Source of the DNA: Piper betle
Taxonomy: Eukaryota > Streptophyta > Magnoliopsida > Piperales > Piperaceae
NCBI GenBank assembly: GCA_033002965.1
Contig: JAURVB010006619.1
Span: forward strand, 1-64,000
Direction: 5' to 3'
DNA: 64,000 nucleotides
Positions 46,800 to 60,100 of the stretch are shown here, in pieces. The notes below the pieces were generated by a model. It was not told the origin of the DNA, ran no database searches, and worked only from the letters and a program-made list of their open reading frames with translations. How positions within the stretch are numbered: the stretch's first letter is position 1; the number at the start of each line of letters is the position of its first letter. The translations under genes and the position numbers were made by a program.

Positions 46800-47200
46800 A
46801 CGACGGTGACGATATTGCATGTTTGAGGAGCAGACAGACAAGCAAAGCGCTTGAGTTAAGAAAAGGATAAAGATTACTGAGTTTTAGATTTTATGATCGT
46901 ATCTATGTCTCGTCTCATCTTTCTCTCATCTCATAAACAAATACTCAAATTGGAAAATCGAAGCGACTCGCTTTGTATAATATCATGGATACGAGAATTT
47001 GGTGTTGGATGTTTGATTAGACGAGTTTGGAGAAGTTTGAACCAGTCTTTTCTTCTCGCACGGCAATCACTCGCTCACCGCGTTTTTGGATTACATAGAT
47101 GGGTGCTGACTCGACTTCACAAATGACTATAAATAAATCTCCATAAATTATTATAAATAGATTTTACCATTAGATTCCGTTTGGCACTTTTATATATATA
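45683..47200. other. Spacer after the MEMO1 pseudogene
   Basis: Mostly AT-rich. A (GAC)n microsatellite sits at about 46762-46806 in a GC-richer patch. No coding similarity in the short open frames. Confidence 0.5.
46762..46806. repeat. (GAC)n microsatellite
   Basis: About a dozen GAC units with small interruptions at both ends. Confidence 0.9.
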
Positions 47201-48475
47201 TATAAGGTAAAGTTTTTCTAAGCTTAAGGGGCAAGAAAATTTTCTTGCCCCAAGCTCTATCCTTATAATTGGATGACCCAATTAATGAAAAAAAATCCTC
47301 TATTCTCTGGCAGCTTAGTTCTAGTCACGACTGGCCGAACATGAGAGGCTGGTCACGGCTGGCCGAGCAGGAGAGGAGGGCGTCTGTGGCGGGTTGGGGG
47401 AGGGGCCCAGGCTACGACGGGGTTGGGGGAGGGGGGCCATTTGCGGGCATGGCTGTGCAGGGGAGGGGGTGTGTCCCTATGAGGAGGGAGGGGTTGAGGG
47501 GGAGGTGGCGACCGCAGGAGGACAGCGAGGTCGAGGTGAAGCAAGGAGGGGTGGCTGCCACGGCAAGGTTGGGTAGTGGCAGCCGCAAGATCGGCCCCTC
47601 CCTCCCCCTCGTCACCATTGCCCACCCCCTCCCCCATCTGACTCCAACTCCTTAGATTCCTCCTCCGGTGCCAATAATGACGACGACGCCAACAACACCC
47701 ACAACCTCCATTGCCTCATGCCCAAAGGCATCGACGTCAGTGGGGTTGGGCAGTGCGGCGTCGGCGGCGGCGGCGACTGAATCGGTTGCTGGGCGACATT
47801 TTTTTTGTTGTACGGTCGGATCTAGTCATTGCCGGCCAGGTCCATTTGCTGCCTTACCACACGGCCAGATCCAACTGTGACTAGATTTGGTCTAGGGGCA
47901 GCCAAACATGGCTGTCGCAGCCGGAATGACCAATCGGCAGCTCCCGACATCATTGCCATAGATTTAGTTTTTTTCTAAATAATACATCTGGGTTATCCTT
48001 GTAATCAAATGGCACATATCAAAGTTTAGTTTTTTTAAATAATAAATCTGGGTCATCCTTGTAATTGGATAGTGCCTCTGGCAAAGGAAAGTGCCTATAT
48101 ATATATATGTAGGGTAAAATTCTCTCAACCATGGGCAGGAAAAATTTTCCTAAACTCTAATCTGAGGTGTCCTTATGATCAAACAACCTAGATTTGATGA
48201 GAACAAAAAAAAATTCCTCCATTCTTTGGTGGCCAAGTTCCGACTACGGCTGGCCGAGCCGGGGGAAGGGGACTTCCGCGGCCAGCCAAGTGGGGTAGGG
48301 TGGGCGTCCGTGACTGTGGCAGGGTTGGGGGAGGGGGGCGTCCGTGGCTGGGGTGGGGGGTGGGCGGTCGGCGTCGGTGAAGGAAGGGGGGAGGGGCGCT
48401 CACTTGGTGGTGGTGGTGGCAGGGGCGGTGTATTCCCTACAACTACAATAATAAAAAATTTTATTCTCTAAACTA
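47195..48475. repeat. Two related adjacent repeat copies with GC-rich cores
   Basis: 47195-48110 and 48111-48475 begin alike: a TATATATA run, GGTAAAG/GGTAAAA, a hairpin-like AAAATTTTC block, a CTTATNATTGGATGA/CTTATGATCAAAC-type block, AAAAAAATTCCTC and GGCTGGCCGAGC. A weaker relative is at about 53480-53600. The first copy is longer and ends in GTGCCTATATATATATA. The G-rich cores produce long overlapping open frames of biased composition on both strands; these are not genes. It is probably a non-autonomous transposon family. Confidence 0.45.
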
Positions 48476-49760
48476 ATTTTTGGATTAGAAAAATCCCCCA
48501 GCAGTAGTTGTATACCAGCTGCTCAGTGATCAACTTCTGTTATTTTTACAAAATTGGAAGTTTTTTTTCTTCTCTGAAACTGTGCATCTTATATTTTTCT
48601 GCGTAACGCAGCGGGTGAGGAAACCAAATTTTGGTAATGCAATATAGTGACTTTCATTGCCCATGTTCAAGTGGTGTTGAACCTTTTACTCATATGCATG
48701 ACTTACCAGAGCAGATTTGCAAGGGCGTTCAATGCATCAACTTTTGCATTCGAAGTAGTTGCAAACTTAGAGAACATAATGAAATTTCTTGACAGGTTTG
48801 TTTGGTCATGCATTATTAGATAGTTTTGTTTATTGGAAATCCTATTATTCTTCTTTCAGCATTAATTGTTTTGTGAATTGTCTGAATCTTGGTGAATGTT
48901 CTCTGAGAGGAAACCTTGAAGCCTTTTCTTCTAAGTTCAATTGTTTGTCTGATTTATTGTCCTCCTTTACCTGCTGATATCTTACCTTCAATTATTCTTT
49001 GGTCATGTCTGCAGGTAAACATGTAGGTGCGAGTAAAAAACTCATTCACAGTTTGGAGCAAGAGGTGGTTTATTATGCCTAACAAAAATTGATAGACAAT
49101 TTCCTATGTTATATATATATATATATATTGACAAATACTGAACGCCCATTAGATGATTAGGAACTTCTAAATTTTAAATTATTTTTGAACAGAGACTGGA
49201 CTACCTTCGTAAATCGTCAGAAAGTGAGATTTTTTTTCTAGCAGATCAAGGTGGGGGTTATTTATGCCTTAGTGATTGGGTTTCAGGGCCATGTGTTATA
49301 TTTGTTGACCTTTTATCTATCTTTGGTTCAGCCGGAAATTTTTGATCTGCTTGGTTCTTACTCTAAATCACTGGTATCCTGACCCAGATTTCAGGTATTT
49401 TTGGCTCTTAGGTAAATGTTTTCTGGGTAATGCCAATATCAGCTTCTTACCGGCGGCTTGGCATCCCACATTACCTATCCTTCCTCTTCCAAATTTGTAA
49501 ATTTTCTTTTACAGCTAATATTGTGATAACTGATGCAGGTTGTTAAAATACAGAGTGTGAGATTTATAGTTTTAATCCAGATTTTGGAGTCGACCCAATT
49601 ATGGAGAAGGACGCCGTATAAGATTACAACACATTATTTCCCCTAAATGTAGGCTGTGAATTGTTTTGATCTGTAATTTTTGCCATTGTAGTATGCCAAA
49701 CTTTGAGATGGTCAGTCGATTTTTTCTTCTACAACCGAAAGCTAAAACGAGTTGTTAGTT
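48476..49760. other. Spacer, possibly an old gene or repeat remnant
   Basis: Base composition is less AT-rich than in the following 5 kb and there are intron-like T-rich tracts with CAG ends (for example near 49012), but no protein family is recognisable in any frame. A short (TA)n run lies near 49110-49128. Confidence 0.35.
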
Positions 49761-52700
49761 TCCGTTGCCGCTGCTCAAGGTAAGAAGACGAGGGACCAAA
49801 ATAAGACTAGTATTCACCCTGTTCTGAAAGTCTGCCTGTTGAAATCTTCATCACCAACCTGACGAACGAGGAATTTTTATGCGTTGAACTGTGCCCATGC
49901 TGGTTTACATGGTTATGTAAATGAGTTTTTTTCGACCATATCTCGTGTAAATTTAAACTAGAGAAAGTGAAAATAAACATATTTATATTCTTGTAAAAAA
50001 ATTTCATTATAATAAGTAGACAATTTTTACTTGTTAAAAATCACATTTTTTTAGTGGATGATTTTGACACCGTCGAATCCATGGTTTTAAATATTATATC
50101 GTACCACCCAGGTATATCCGGTGTACTACGTAGTGGATTTAAATCTAATCTGATTTAAACCTTTATATTATTTTAATCTATACCTGATTTTTTAGTACGA
50201 AAATTTTCACAAAATTCAATTTTTTTATTGAAAATCAAAGTTTCTTAACCTGTATTTGATAAAAATATTAATGATAAAATATATTTTTAATATGTAATAA
50301 AATATTTTATTTAGAAGTTTTGAATAAATCTAGTTTAACCTAGTTGAATTAAATATACAATGTATTGGCTATAAATCTAGTATTATAATATGTATTGTAT
50401 TTAAAGGTATGCTTAAATCACAATTTTCTATACTAACATCACCTACTTTAAAGAAATACAAGGGATTTTTTTAATATCGAAGACATGCTAAAAACTCCAA
50501 GTGCTTAATTTTTTTCTTATTATTATTATTATTTATCATCATTGTTATTGTCATTGTCATTTTTCCTAAATAATACCTCTATTCACTTATCCACTTTCCA
50601 TTGACTGCATAGAACAAGTCTTTCCCTCTCCTGAGAAGGCAAAAAAAAATCTCAGGTGCCAAAAGTCAATATGCTAATGTCATGAGACCTCCAAAATTTT
50701 AGATTAGGTAATGACAGAGAGATGATCAGAAAATGGCTTATCTGCTTTGAAAAAAACAAGGGCTAATCTATTGTGAGGAAGAAAAGGTCATCGTCTCACA
50801 ATTATGCACTCGTGAATTTATTTTTGATGTCCAATTTACTTTAATGTGTGCTTCATTTCCCCCCAAGTATATATTGTATTAGAGGCATCTAAACAAAAAA
50901 TAGCATTACATATGAAAAACCTGTATTGAACCTTAACTTGAAAAAAAGAGAAAATATTTTTCATATTATGAGTGGGAAAAAGTAAATTTTCGTGGATACC
51001 GTCGTATATTTGAGGCTTAGATTAAATAAATAAAAAATATTTTTGGTTGAGTTGAACCGGTTTGACCCACAATGGCTACCTAGGGTTGTAACAACCTAAC
51101 CCAAATATAAATTAATGGGTTTAAGCCATTATTTTAAGAGTGGTAACTTAATTAAAAATATATAGACATATCGTCATTTACGTATTGGATTGGATCGGAT
51201 CGGATCGGATCTGACCCTATATTATAGGGCCACCAACAGCCACAATTGTGCCTAGTTACCTTAATCAGCGGCCGGATCAGAACTCCATCTTAACAATGAC
51301 TCTGTCCTTCGTTGACCGATGGATGACCGTAGCTATTTTCGTTAAAAATATTTTTTTTAAGAAAGTTTTTCATCAAAAAGATTCGAATTGAGTCTTTTTA
51401 GTTTTTTCAGTTGAGTATTTTTAATTTTTTTTACATTTTTTTTGTGTTGGGTAAATAGCCCGAATCTCCCCTCTATTTAAGGCTCGTACGTAAAAAAATC
51501 TTCTCTTTTCCGGGAAAAAGTTCAAAACAATTTACCATCGGTATTATTATTATTTTTCAATACTATTTACTATTTCTAATAATCGATATTATTAATACAT
51601 GCGTTGTTTCGTAATGGGTATTATTATTATTATTTAATACTATTTATTATTTTTAATAATTGATATTATTGATACATGCGTTGTTTCGTAAAGGGTTTTG
51701 TCAATCCGTAGCATATCGAAGGGGCTGAGCTGACACGGCTAAAATTTTTTATTTTTCAATATTTTTTATCACAAACCAATTGAACTTTTAGATTGTTTTT
51801 TTACACACTATTTTTTTATTTTTATACTTGAAACTTTATATGAAAGAAATGTAAAGTCTATAAAAATTAGTCAGTCTTGTCTAAAGTGGCATATTATACC
51901 ATAGAAAAAAATAGTATAAGTTCAATTATATATTATATATTATATATAAAATAGTTGTGATCATCTCTAATAGAATCTCTCATATGAATAACAAAAAATC
52001 ATACATTTTTTTCTCAAAGCACAAATAAAATTTTTATTTCCACTTTGGAGACCCATCATGAAGTACTAATCATGATTATTTTATACCCATAATTCATTAA
52101 ATCTATGCCTACTTTTTATGTAAAATTATTAGATAATTACTAAAAAACTTTCATAGATTTCCCATTTCTTCATGTTAATCAAACCATTAATAAGAAAAAA
52201 GTTGCTACCCAAAGCTTGGTTGTAAAACACAATCACATTAAGCATGGTAATTATTATTACATATGACATATATTTAATAATTTTCAAATATAAATAAATA
52301 TTTATATAGTCATCATCTCTTTAGGTACTAACTTTATTAATTAAAATTTGAACTCATAGTTAAGAGTAACTTGTCCTGAAATATTAATTTGCTTTATCTT
52401 TCCAAAAAGGATCACTTTTTTTTTTCAAAGCAAAAAAAAAAAAAACTTTAAACAAAGGTGGAAAGCTTCTATTTACACAAATGAATGAAATAAAAAAAGT
52501 TAAGGATTGTAAATTTGGATGGATAATCTGATATTCACGTTTACCATGAAACTAGAATTTCTCTCCCAAGTGGATATGTTAGGAAATATTACAAAAAGAA
52601 TATTGTCTACCCAAGGTGATTTTCTTTTTCCACTTTTCCTGCTAAATAATTACTTTATATTTTCCTCTTATTTAATTATGTCCACAATAAAGATTTACTT

Positions 52701-54930
52701 TAAGAGGTAAATAATATTTGTTTATGAACAACAAAACAAAAATGTCAGTCCTAACTTTCTAACCCTTTACTCTATACAGTTTCTTTTTGCATTGCTGTTA
52801 CTAATTCATTATATCAATATATACAAAAGAGTGTCGGAGACATAGACCTTAATAAATCAATAAAATTTTAGATTACCCGATAATTTTTTTTATGTCAACC
52901 TTCTTCTTTTGTTTGAACTTGTGACCTTCATTAGAAAAAGGTGATATGATGAGGTAAAGATAAAAAATAAAAAATGACCTGTTCGTACTAACCTTGTTAG
53001 TTGTTAACATTAATCAACTAAAACTATAATTCAAATAGGTCTTTAATTTTATTATTTCTTTAATCAACCGAACCAACAAGATTACCCTTGTCCACCAATA
53101 AATAATTTTGTCCATTTCAAAAATTTTCTTTTGGCCTATAATCTTAGCATAATATGTTAATTTAGAGTCCCATTGATTAAGAAGTACACAGTCATGGACC
53201 TCATGGTTATTTTCAACCCAAAATTCATTAAATCTATGCTTACTTTATGTTGAAAATACATTGAATATATATTGCCATTTTTTGTAGGACTAATAAATTT
53301 TTTTTGCATATCTTATATTTTTATGCCAATCAAACCCTAAATAAAATGAGGTACAAGAAAAAGTTACAGTCATACAAATTAATATAAATTGTCCAATTAT
53401 AAGAATAGTCTAAATTAAATGTATCTTTTTTTAAAAAAAATTTCCAAAATCCCAACATTCTTCCCTCTCATGACACAGGAGACTGGATCGGCCAACCTTG
53501 GCTAGATCTGGCCAAGTGACTAGATCCAGCCGCTCACCCAAATTGGGGTCGGGGTAAGCTAGATTTGGTTAAGTGGAGTCAAACTTGGTCATTGGCATAA
53601 TAGGAGAGCAGGAGAGAAATTTCTATATTGTTTGGGATCTAATCCAAATGTCTATATAATCAGAAAACTTAGATTAATTATAGTTGAAGGAAACATTTAT
53701 GCCTTGACTGAACAAGCAACCCCTGCTCAAATAAAAAATAAATAAGATGTGTTTTAAAATTTTGTTATAAAACTCAAATCACATTAAAACACAATAGTTG
53801 TCTTCATAAACGCATCAAAAATCTTCAACAAAAGCTAAAATATTTACGTTATATCATAAATTTTAATAATAAATCTAAACTCATATATTTTCTATACCTT
53901 CCCCTCAAAAAAATCAATCTTCTTTTAAAAAAAAAGATCACTTTATTCTAAAACAAAGGTGGAAGGCTTCTATTTAAACTAATAAATAAATGAAGCAAAA
54001 AAGGTATATGATATTCACATTGACCATGATATAGATCTAACCCTACAATCCTCTCACGAGTGGATATACATTTAGATATATCACATCGTATCCATACGAG
54101 AAGATTCAATTGAAATGCACGAGATAATACGAACATGTCGTATCTGCCCGATATGTTATTGTTCTACTCCTCATATACGCATTATTGATTTACATCACCT
54201 ATGCTATGATGCTCTTGACTTTTAATATCTTAATATGTTTTAAGGACTAAAATAATTATAAGATAGCATCCCAAAGTAAAGTTCTTATCCTCAACGTTGA
54301 TGCCATTTTTTTATTTTTAAATACATGTAAAAGAAAATTTTACATATTATCATTATGAAACAAAATGTCAATCTTCAATTTTTTACCCTTAATCTAAATA
54401 TATTTCAGGTCATCACATCAATATTAGATATATTAATATGTTATACAAGTATATTAAAATACACATTTTCATTTTAATGAAAAGATGAATATATAGATAA
54501 ATCAGTTATAATTAATATTTTTTAATTTATTTAAATATTTCCTTTAAATTATTTTATTTCAATTTATTTGTAAGGCCCATTTTGCAAAAAATCTTATTAA
54601 TTTATTTAAAAATAAAATTCAACTTAAATACTATGAAAAAAATTATAAAAATATTACAATTAGAAAGGTTACAAATTAATATTCATACAAATCTTTTTTC
54701 TTTTTTCTTTTAAAATCAAATGTAAATATTTCTATGAGTATGTCATATGTAAACAAATTAACTTATTGGCATTGTTTTTACTCAACCGCAATTAATAAGT
54801 TCTCGATTATAATTAAATTGTCCATATAATTATAGAGCTAAGGACTTTCTTGTTATGTGTTTTAATTTATATTGAACTAGCCAATTTTTATTCCCTTCAA
54901 AATAATTTTCCTAGCCTTTGTTAACTTAAT
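49761..54930. other. Long AT-rich, gene-free stretch
   Basis: No coding similarity on either strand. Contents noted: a (GGATC)n run at about 51187-51211, a 77-bp-period imperfect tandem duplication at 51540-51693, and many poly(A)/poly(T) runs. It is consistent with decayed transposons. Confidence 0.5.
51540..51693. repeat. Imperfect tandem duplication, 77-bp period
   Basis: The segment starting GGTATTATTATTATT and ending ACATGCGTTGTTTCGTAA occurs at 51540-51616 and again at 51617-51693 with a handful of substitutions. Confidence 0.8.
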
Positions 54931-54934
54931 ACCA

Positions 54935-55360
54935 TGGTTGCAAAAATTAGAATCAGAATCGGTTTTCGAGGGAATCGGAATCGGAATCGGTCTAAATCGA
55001 ATAAGAAATCGGTTCAGTTGAATCGGCCTGGATCAGATCCTATACAAAAATTTTAACTTAGTCAAAATTAATGAGCTATTAGTATAGAATACGTCATTTT
55101 GATGTAATTTTCATGTTGTAATGTGTATTATATTTTATTATATTTTTTGCATATTTTTTGAATTTTTTAAAAATTATTTAGAGTTAGTTATTATTTTTGA
55201 CTCAAGTTAGAGTCGAGTGAACTTTTAATTACGAGAATATCACTTATATTTCATCCCTCATTCTCCCTCCTGCCACCGCCCATGTACCCTCCCCCAATCG
55301 TTGTCGCCGCCTAGCTCGCCGCCCGGTCGCCACCCTCACCGACCTGTCACCCAATTTCAT
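54935..55360. mobile_element. Dispersed TIR-like element, truncated copy C
   Basis: It starts GGTTGCAAAAATTAGAATC and follows the same word order as the copies at 39206 and 40168 (GTTGAATCGG, AACTTAGTCAAAATTA, T-rich block, ATTACGAGAATATCAC, C-rich end), then stops near 55350. Its left end preserves GTTGCAAAAAT, the inverse of the right end of copy A (ATTTTTGCAAC). Confidence 0.5.
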
Positions 55361-56060
55361 AAATAAATTTGTCAGACAAGTGATAAATTCATAAAAGTAT
55401 CACCGATTACAGTTAGAGGGCATATAAATATTTATCATTTATAATATAATACAAATATTTAAAAATAAATAAATTTAAACATTTATGTATTTGTCAATTC
55501 CTTATAGTTACTAATTAAAGGCCAAACACTAATCTTAATTGGTCACAATTATAGTCAATAAAATAATATTATTATGTATTCTTATGACTATTCAATTAGT
55601 ATTTTCATCCACTTCAAAAATCTTCTTTGACTCTAATAACCTTAATCACGCATATTGTTTAGTGAACTAATACTACCTAACCTTTGGAAGAGAAGGAGAC
55701 CTCTTCCACTAACCACATAATCTCATCGACTCATACAATCTCAATCAAAATAACTTCTCATTTCGCGATACACGATAAAACCTCACACACACTCTTCTTG
55801 AGAAGAAAAAACCAAACTTTCTCTTTGTCGTTTCGCGAGATCCGAGTCAAAAAAAGCGCCGTAACAACTCATCAAAACGGAGCCCAGAAAGGTCAATTCA
55901 CACCCCTCCCCATCTTGTCGTCTTTTGCAGCTGTCCAATCGCCACAGCCCCGGGCCGGCCCGGTGGGCCCCACCGATGTGTATGATAAGTAAGCGACCGA
56001 GCACTCATACGCGAAGAGACCGCCGACCACTTATCGGATAAGTCGATGCGCTTATCATAC
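55361..56060. other. Upstream region of the TOPLESS-family gene
   Basis: AT-rich to about 55840, then GC-richer toward the likely promoter. The open frame at 55684-55992 has no family features. Confidence 0.5.
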
Positions 56061-56066
56061 TCGACT

Positions 56067-56073
56067 TATAAAT
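56067..56073 (+). promoter_or_regulatory. Candidate TATA box of the TOPLESS-family gene
   Basis: TATAAAT in a locally GC-richer context, about 130 bp before a good splice donor (CACT|GTAAGC at 56197) that would end a first leader exon. This places transcription start near 56095-56105. It is inferred from position only. Confidence 0.5.
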
Positions 56074-56287
56074 GGGTCTCCTTCGTCTTCGCCTCTCATG
56101 GGGAAAGTGGGAGTGGGGGTCGGCCCGGGCTGTCCGGATCTTCGCTTCGCCGCCGCGATTCCCTCTCCGACACCCGATCGCGTAGTCTTCTTCACTGTAA
56201 GCTTCCGATCTTCGATTCTCGTCGTGATTCGGCTCCAAAGTTCCCATCTTTCACCTTTTTTTGCGATTTTTTTGAATTTTTTCCTAC

Positions 56288-57064
56288 CAGAAATGACCCT
56301 GTTTTGCTGTTGCAAGGTTGGGAATCGATTTGGTTCGTTTGTTTAGAGGAGGGAGTTTTGGAATTGGTCGGAATTTTGTTGTGAGTTGATTCGGATTTTG
56401 GGGTTACTTTTTTGTTTTGGATTTTTCGGACTGGAAATGGGCCTGCTTTGCGGTTGCAAGTGCTGGAATCGGTGTGATGATGCATGGATAGTTTTAATTA
56501 GGTGAATGATTTTTGAAATTGAGGTGGAATTTCTGGTGAACTTATCTGGATTTTGTTTTTTGTTTTTTTAAAAAATTTCTGACAGGAAATGGGCTTGCTT
56601 TGCAGTTGCTAGTGCTGGAATCGATGTGATGATGAATGGTTTTGTTTTTAAGGTGAATGATTTTTGAAATTGAGGTAAAATTTCTGGTGAACTGATCTGG
56701 ATTTTGTTTTTTGTTTTTTGTTTTTGTTTTTTTGTTTTTGTGTTTTTCAGACAGGAAATGGCCTTGCTTTGCGGTTTCTAGGGCTGGAATTGATGTGATG
56801 ATGCATGGTTGTGTTTTTTTGGATTAAGGATTTTTGGAATTGAGGTGGAATATTTTGTGAACATTTTTTAAAAAAAATTTTCGGCTGGAAATGGCCTTGC
56901 TTCGGTGGTTGCTATTGCTGGAATTGAGGTGGCGGTGAATGATATTTTTTGTTTGAAGGATTACTTGTGGTGAACTGATCTGGATTATGTAGCTGACTTT
57001 TTTATTTTATTTATTTTTTTTGGAATTTTTCTCGACCGGAAATGACCTTGCTTTGTGCTTACAG
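56288..57064 (+). repeat. Six diverged tandem units in the leader intron of the TOPLESS-family gene
   Basis: A core like GGAAATGGCCTTGCTTTGCG followed by GTTGCTAGTGCTGGAAT...GTGATGATG recurs at about 56288, 56431, 56583, 56752, 56884 and 57036, with spacing of 132-169 bp. The last unit runs into TTTGTGCTTACAG, the likely acceptor of the leader intron (56197-57064), so the repeats fill nearly the whole intron. Confidence 0.75.
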
Positions 57065-57136
57065 GTGAATAACTTGCAGATTCTTTGACATTTGGAGTGG
57101 AATTTGTGGTTGGTGATTGAAATTTGAGGTTGGAAG

Positions 57137-60100
57137 ATGACTTCGTTGAGCAGGGAGCTCGTGTTCTTGATATTGCAGTTTCTCGATGAGGAGAAGTTCA
57201 AGGATACTGTTCATAGGTAAGAGAGTGTTTATTTTATTTATTTGGTTTTTTTGTAAAAGAGGGAAAATAGTGTATCTTTTTAGTTTTCTTGTTTTGTGCT
57301 TATTGGATTGTTGTGATGATTTGATTGTCAATCAGGTTAGAGCAGGAATCTGGGTTCTTTTAACATGAAGTATTTTGAGGATGAGGTTCACAATGGGAAT
57401 TGGGATGACGTAGAAAAGTACCTTTCTGGTTTCACGAAGGTGGATGATAATCGTTACTCCATGAAGATCTTTTTCGAAATCAGGAAGCAGAAGTACCTTG
57501 AGGCTCTCGATAAGTATGCTGTACTCTTATTTTGTTGTGTTTTCATACGTATAGTGTATACTGTGGATGAATGTGATGCTTGATTTTGGGAGATATTTTT
57601 TTATGAATGTTTGAATTTTGCAGGCATGATCGGTCGAAAGCAGTAGACATCCTTGTAAAGGACTTGAAGGTCTTTGCCTCCTTCAATGAGGAGCTATTTA
57701 AGGAGATTACACAACTTTTGACCTTGGAAAATTTCAGGTAGGACCATTATAAAGAATTGTGTTTTCAGTGCTGACCGAGAACGCCAATAGGCTATATCTG
57801 AGATTTCCTTTTATTTTTTAAAAAAATATATTTTATTTGCACAGGGAAAACGAACAGCTTTCTAAGTACGGTGATACAAAGTCTGCTCGAGCAATCATGC
57901 TCGTTGAGCTTAAAAAACTCATTGAAGCAAATCCCCTCTTCAGAGACAAACTGCAATTTCCAAATCTCAAGAATTCAAGGTTGCGTACTCTCATAAACCA
58001 AAGGTAACATAATGTCTCATATCCAAAATAATTTGCCTTATATATTTTTTTGTCCTCAAATCTTCCGGTATACTTCATTGCATATCTTCTTCTCAAAAGA
58101 TATTCGGCTGGTTTTTGATTTTTCACTTTTTATATTGGCTTTGCTGAACCTCCATATTTTGATGATAACATTTGCTGAAGTGATTGCTATGTTAATTTTT
58201 TGTGATGATCATGCATTTGTTTCCTTGTAAATGATAATTATTACTTTGCTATTTTGAGTATTGTATTGGTTCCTTGTTGAACCTTAAGGTTATTCTGCTT
58301 TTTACTCTGTTACGTTTGTAGGAATGGTAAGAATCTTTTTTGCTTTGTTGGTTCCCTGTATAACTTCATTTACTTAGTTGTTATCTTTACTCTAACTTTC
58401 TTACATTTGACATGGTTGTATAGCTTGAATTGGCAACATCAGCTTTGCAAAAATCCAAGACAAAATCCTGACATTAAAACGCTATTTGTGGATCACACTT
58501 GTGGACAGCCAAATGGTGCACGGGCCCCATCCCCTGTGAACAATCCACTTCTTGGTTCCCTGCCAAAGTCCGGAGGTTTCCCACCTCTGTCAGCTCATAC
58601 GGTGAGCAATCCTTTTTTCCCCCTTTCATTTTCTTTCTTTTTTTTAAAAAAATTTATCACATTTTTGTGTGATGGGTTTTATCTAAGATTTCATGACTTT
58701 GATGGTAACGGCAGCCATTTCAGCCAGCACCTACACCTATTCCAACTCCTCTGGCTAGTTGGATGTCAAACCCATCATCTGTAACGCATCCTGCAGTTTC
58801 TGGTGCTGCTATTGGGCTGGGTACTTCCTCTAATCCAGGTACTCCATAAATTTATAATGAATTTCTTATTTTGCACCCTGCATTTACTGAAAAAACATGG
58901 ATGTTGACCCCTTAGGAACTGATTATGTTGACATTTACGCTGTTTCAAATCTCCATCTTAGTATCATTATTAAAGCACCCTAGGACTCCGCCAACTAACA
59001 ATCCTGCTGTTGACTACCCATCAGCGGATTCTGATCATGTATCCAAAAGGACGAGGCCAATTGGTATTTCTGATGAGGTGTGGTCCCCTTTTAATGCCAT
59101 GCATCATGCAAAATTCTCTTAGCTAGCTCAATTTCATTGGTGTAACAAACATAACTTTTCATGTGGCTTCAGGTCAATCTTCCAGTGAATATATTACCTG
59201 TTCCCTATCCCAGTCAGGCTCATGGTCAAGGCTTACACTCATTGGATGACATTCCGAAAACTGTTGCTCGTACACTGAATCAGGGATCAGTTCCTATGAG
59301 CATGGATTTTCACCCCGTTCAACAGACTGTACTTCTAGGTCTTCTACTCTTAGAATGATTTTTTTTTAAAAAGAAAAATTATACGCTTAAATATCAACTG
59401 GCATATCTTGATACTGCATGTTCTCTTCTAGTTGGGACAAATGTGGGAGAAATTGGTCTTTGGGATGTGGGCTCAAGGGAAAAGTTGGTTTCTAGAAGTT
59501 TCAAGGTTTGGGACTTGGGTGTTTGCTCGATGGTTCTTCAGGTATTTTAGGGAACAATATTTTATGTTGCTGTTTAACTGGCCTAATATTTTTATGAATA
59601 GAAGTAATTTGTATATTTTCTTTTGGGAGTAGGGTGCTCTGGTGAAAGATCCAGCTGTATCGGTTAACCGCATAATATGGAGTCCTGATGGCTCCTTCTT
59701 TGGTAAGATATTACAATGCACGAGGCTTAAAACTAATGCTTGAATGATTAGCCACGTAAACATACAACAGGCACTCTTTTTTACAGTTTGATAAGGCAAT
59801 GTCTTGACATTGTGCATAGAAATTTTACCATTTTCTGTAAACATTAAAATGGTTGATACATACACGGCTCGTTTTTATTCTTCTTTCTAACTTTCAATAT
59901 CCTAAACATCTTCATTTCCTAGTTGTTTGATACTTGTGCATGTAAATTGTCTCTTTAGCTCTGTCAAGGTAAAGACGGTTGGTTTATAATCTCATTATCA
60001 TTCAAAGATTATGATGCCTGTCTTTCAATGTGCAGGAGTTGCATTTTCAAAACATATTGTTCAAATATACTCCTACCATGGTGGCGATGATGTTAGGCAG

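Noticed and set aside
47269..47655. Gly/Arg-rich frame of 128 codons
   Set aside because: Part of a repeat copy; antisense frames are equally long and no family is recognised.
51187..51211. GGATC repeats as a possible regulatory array
   Set aside because: Only about four units with no nearby gene; treated as a simple microsatellite.
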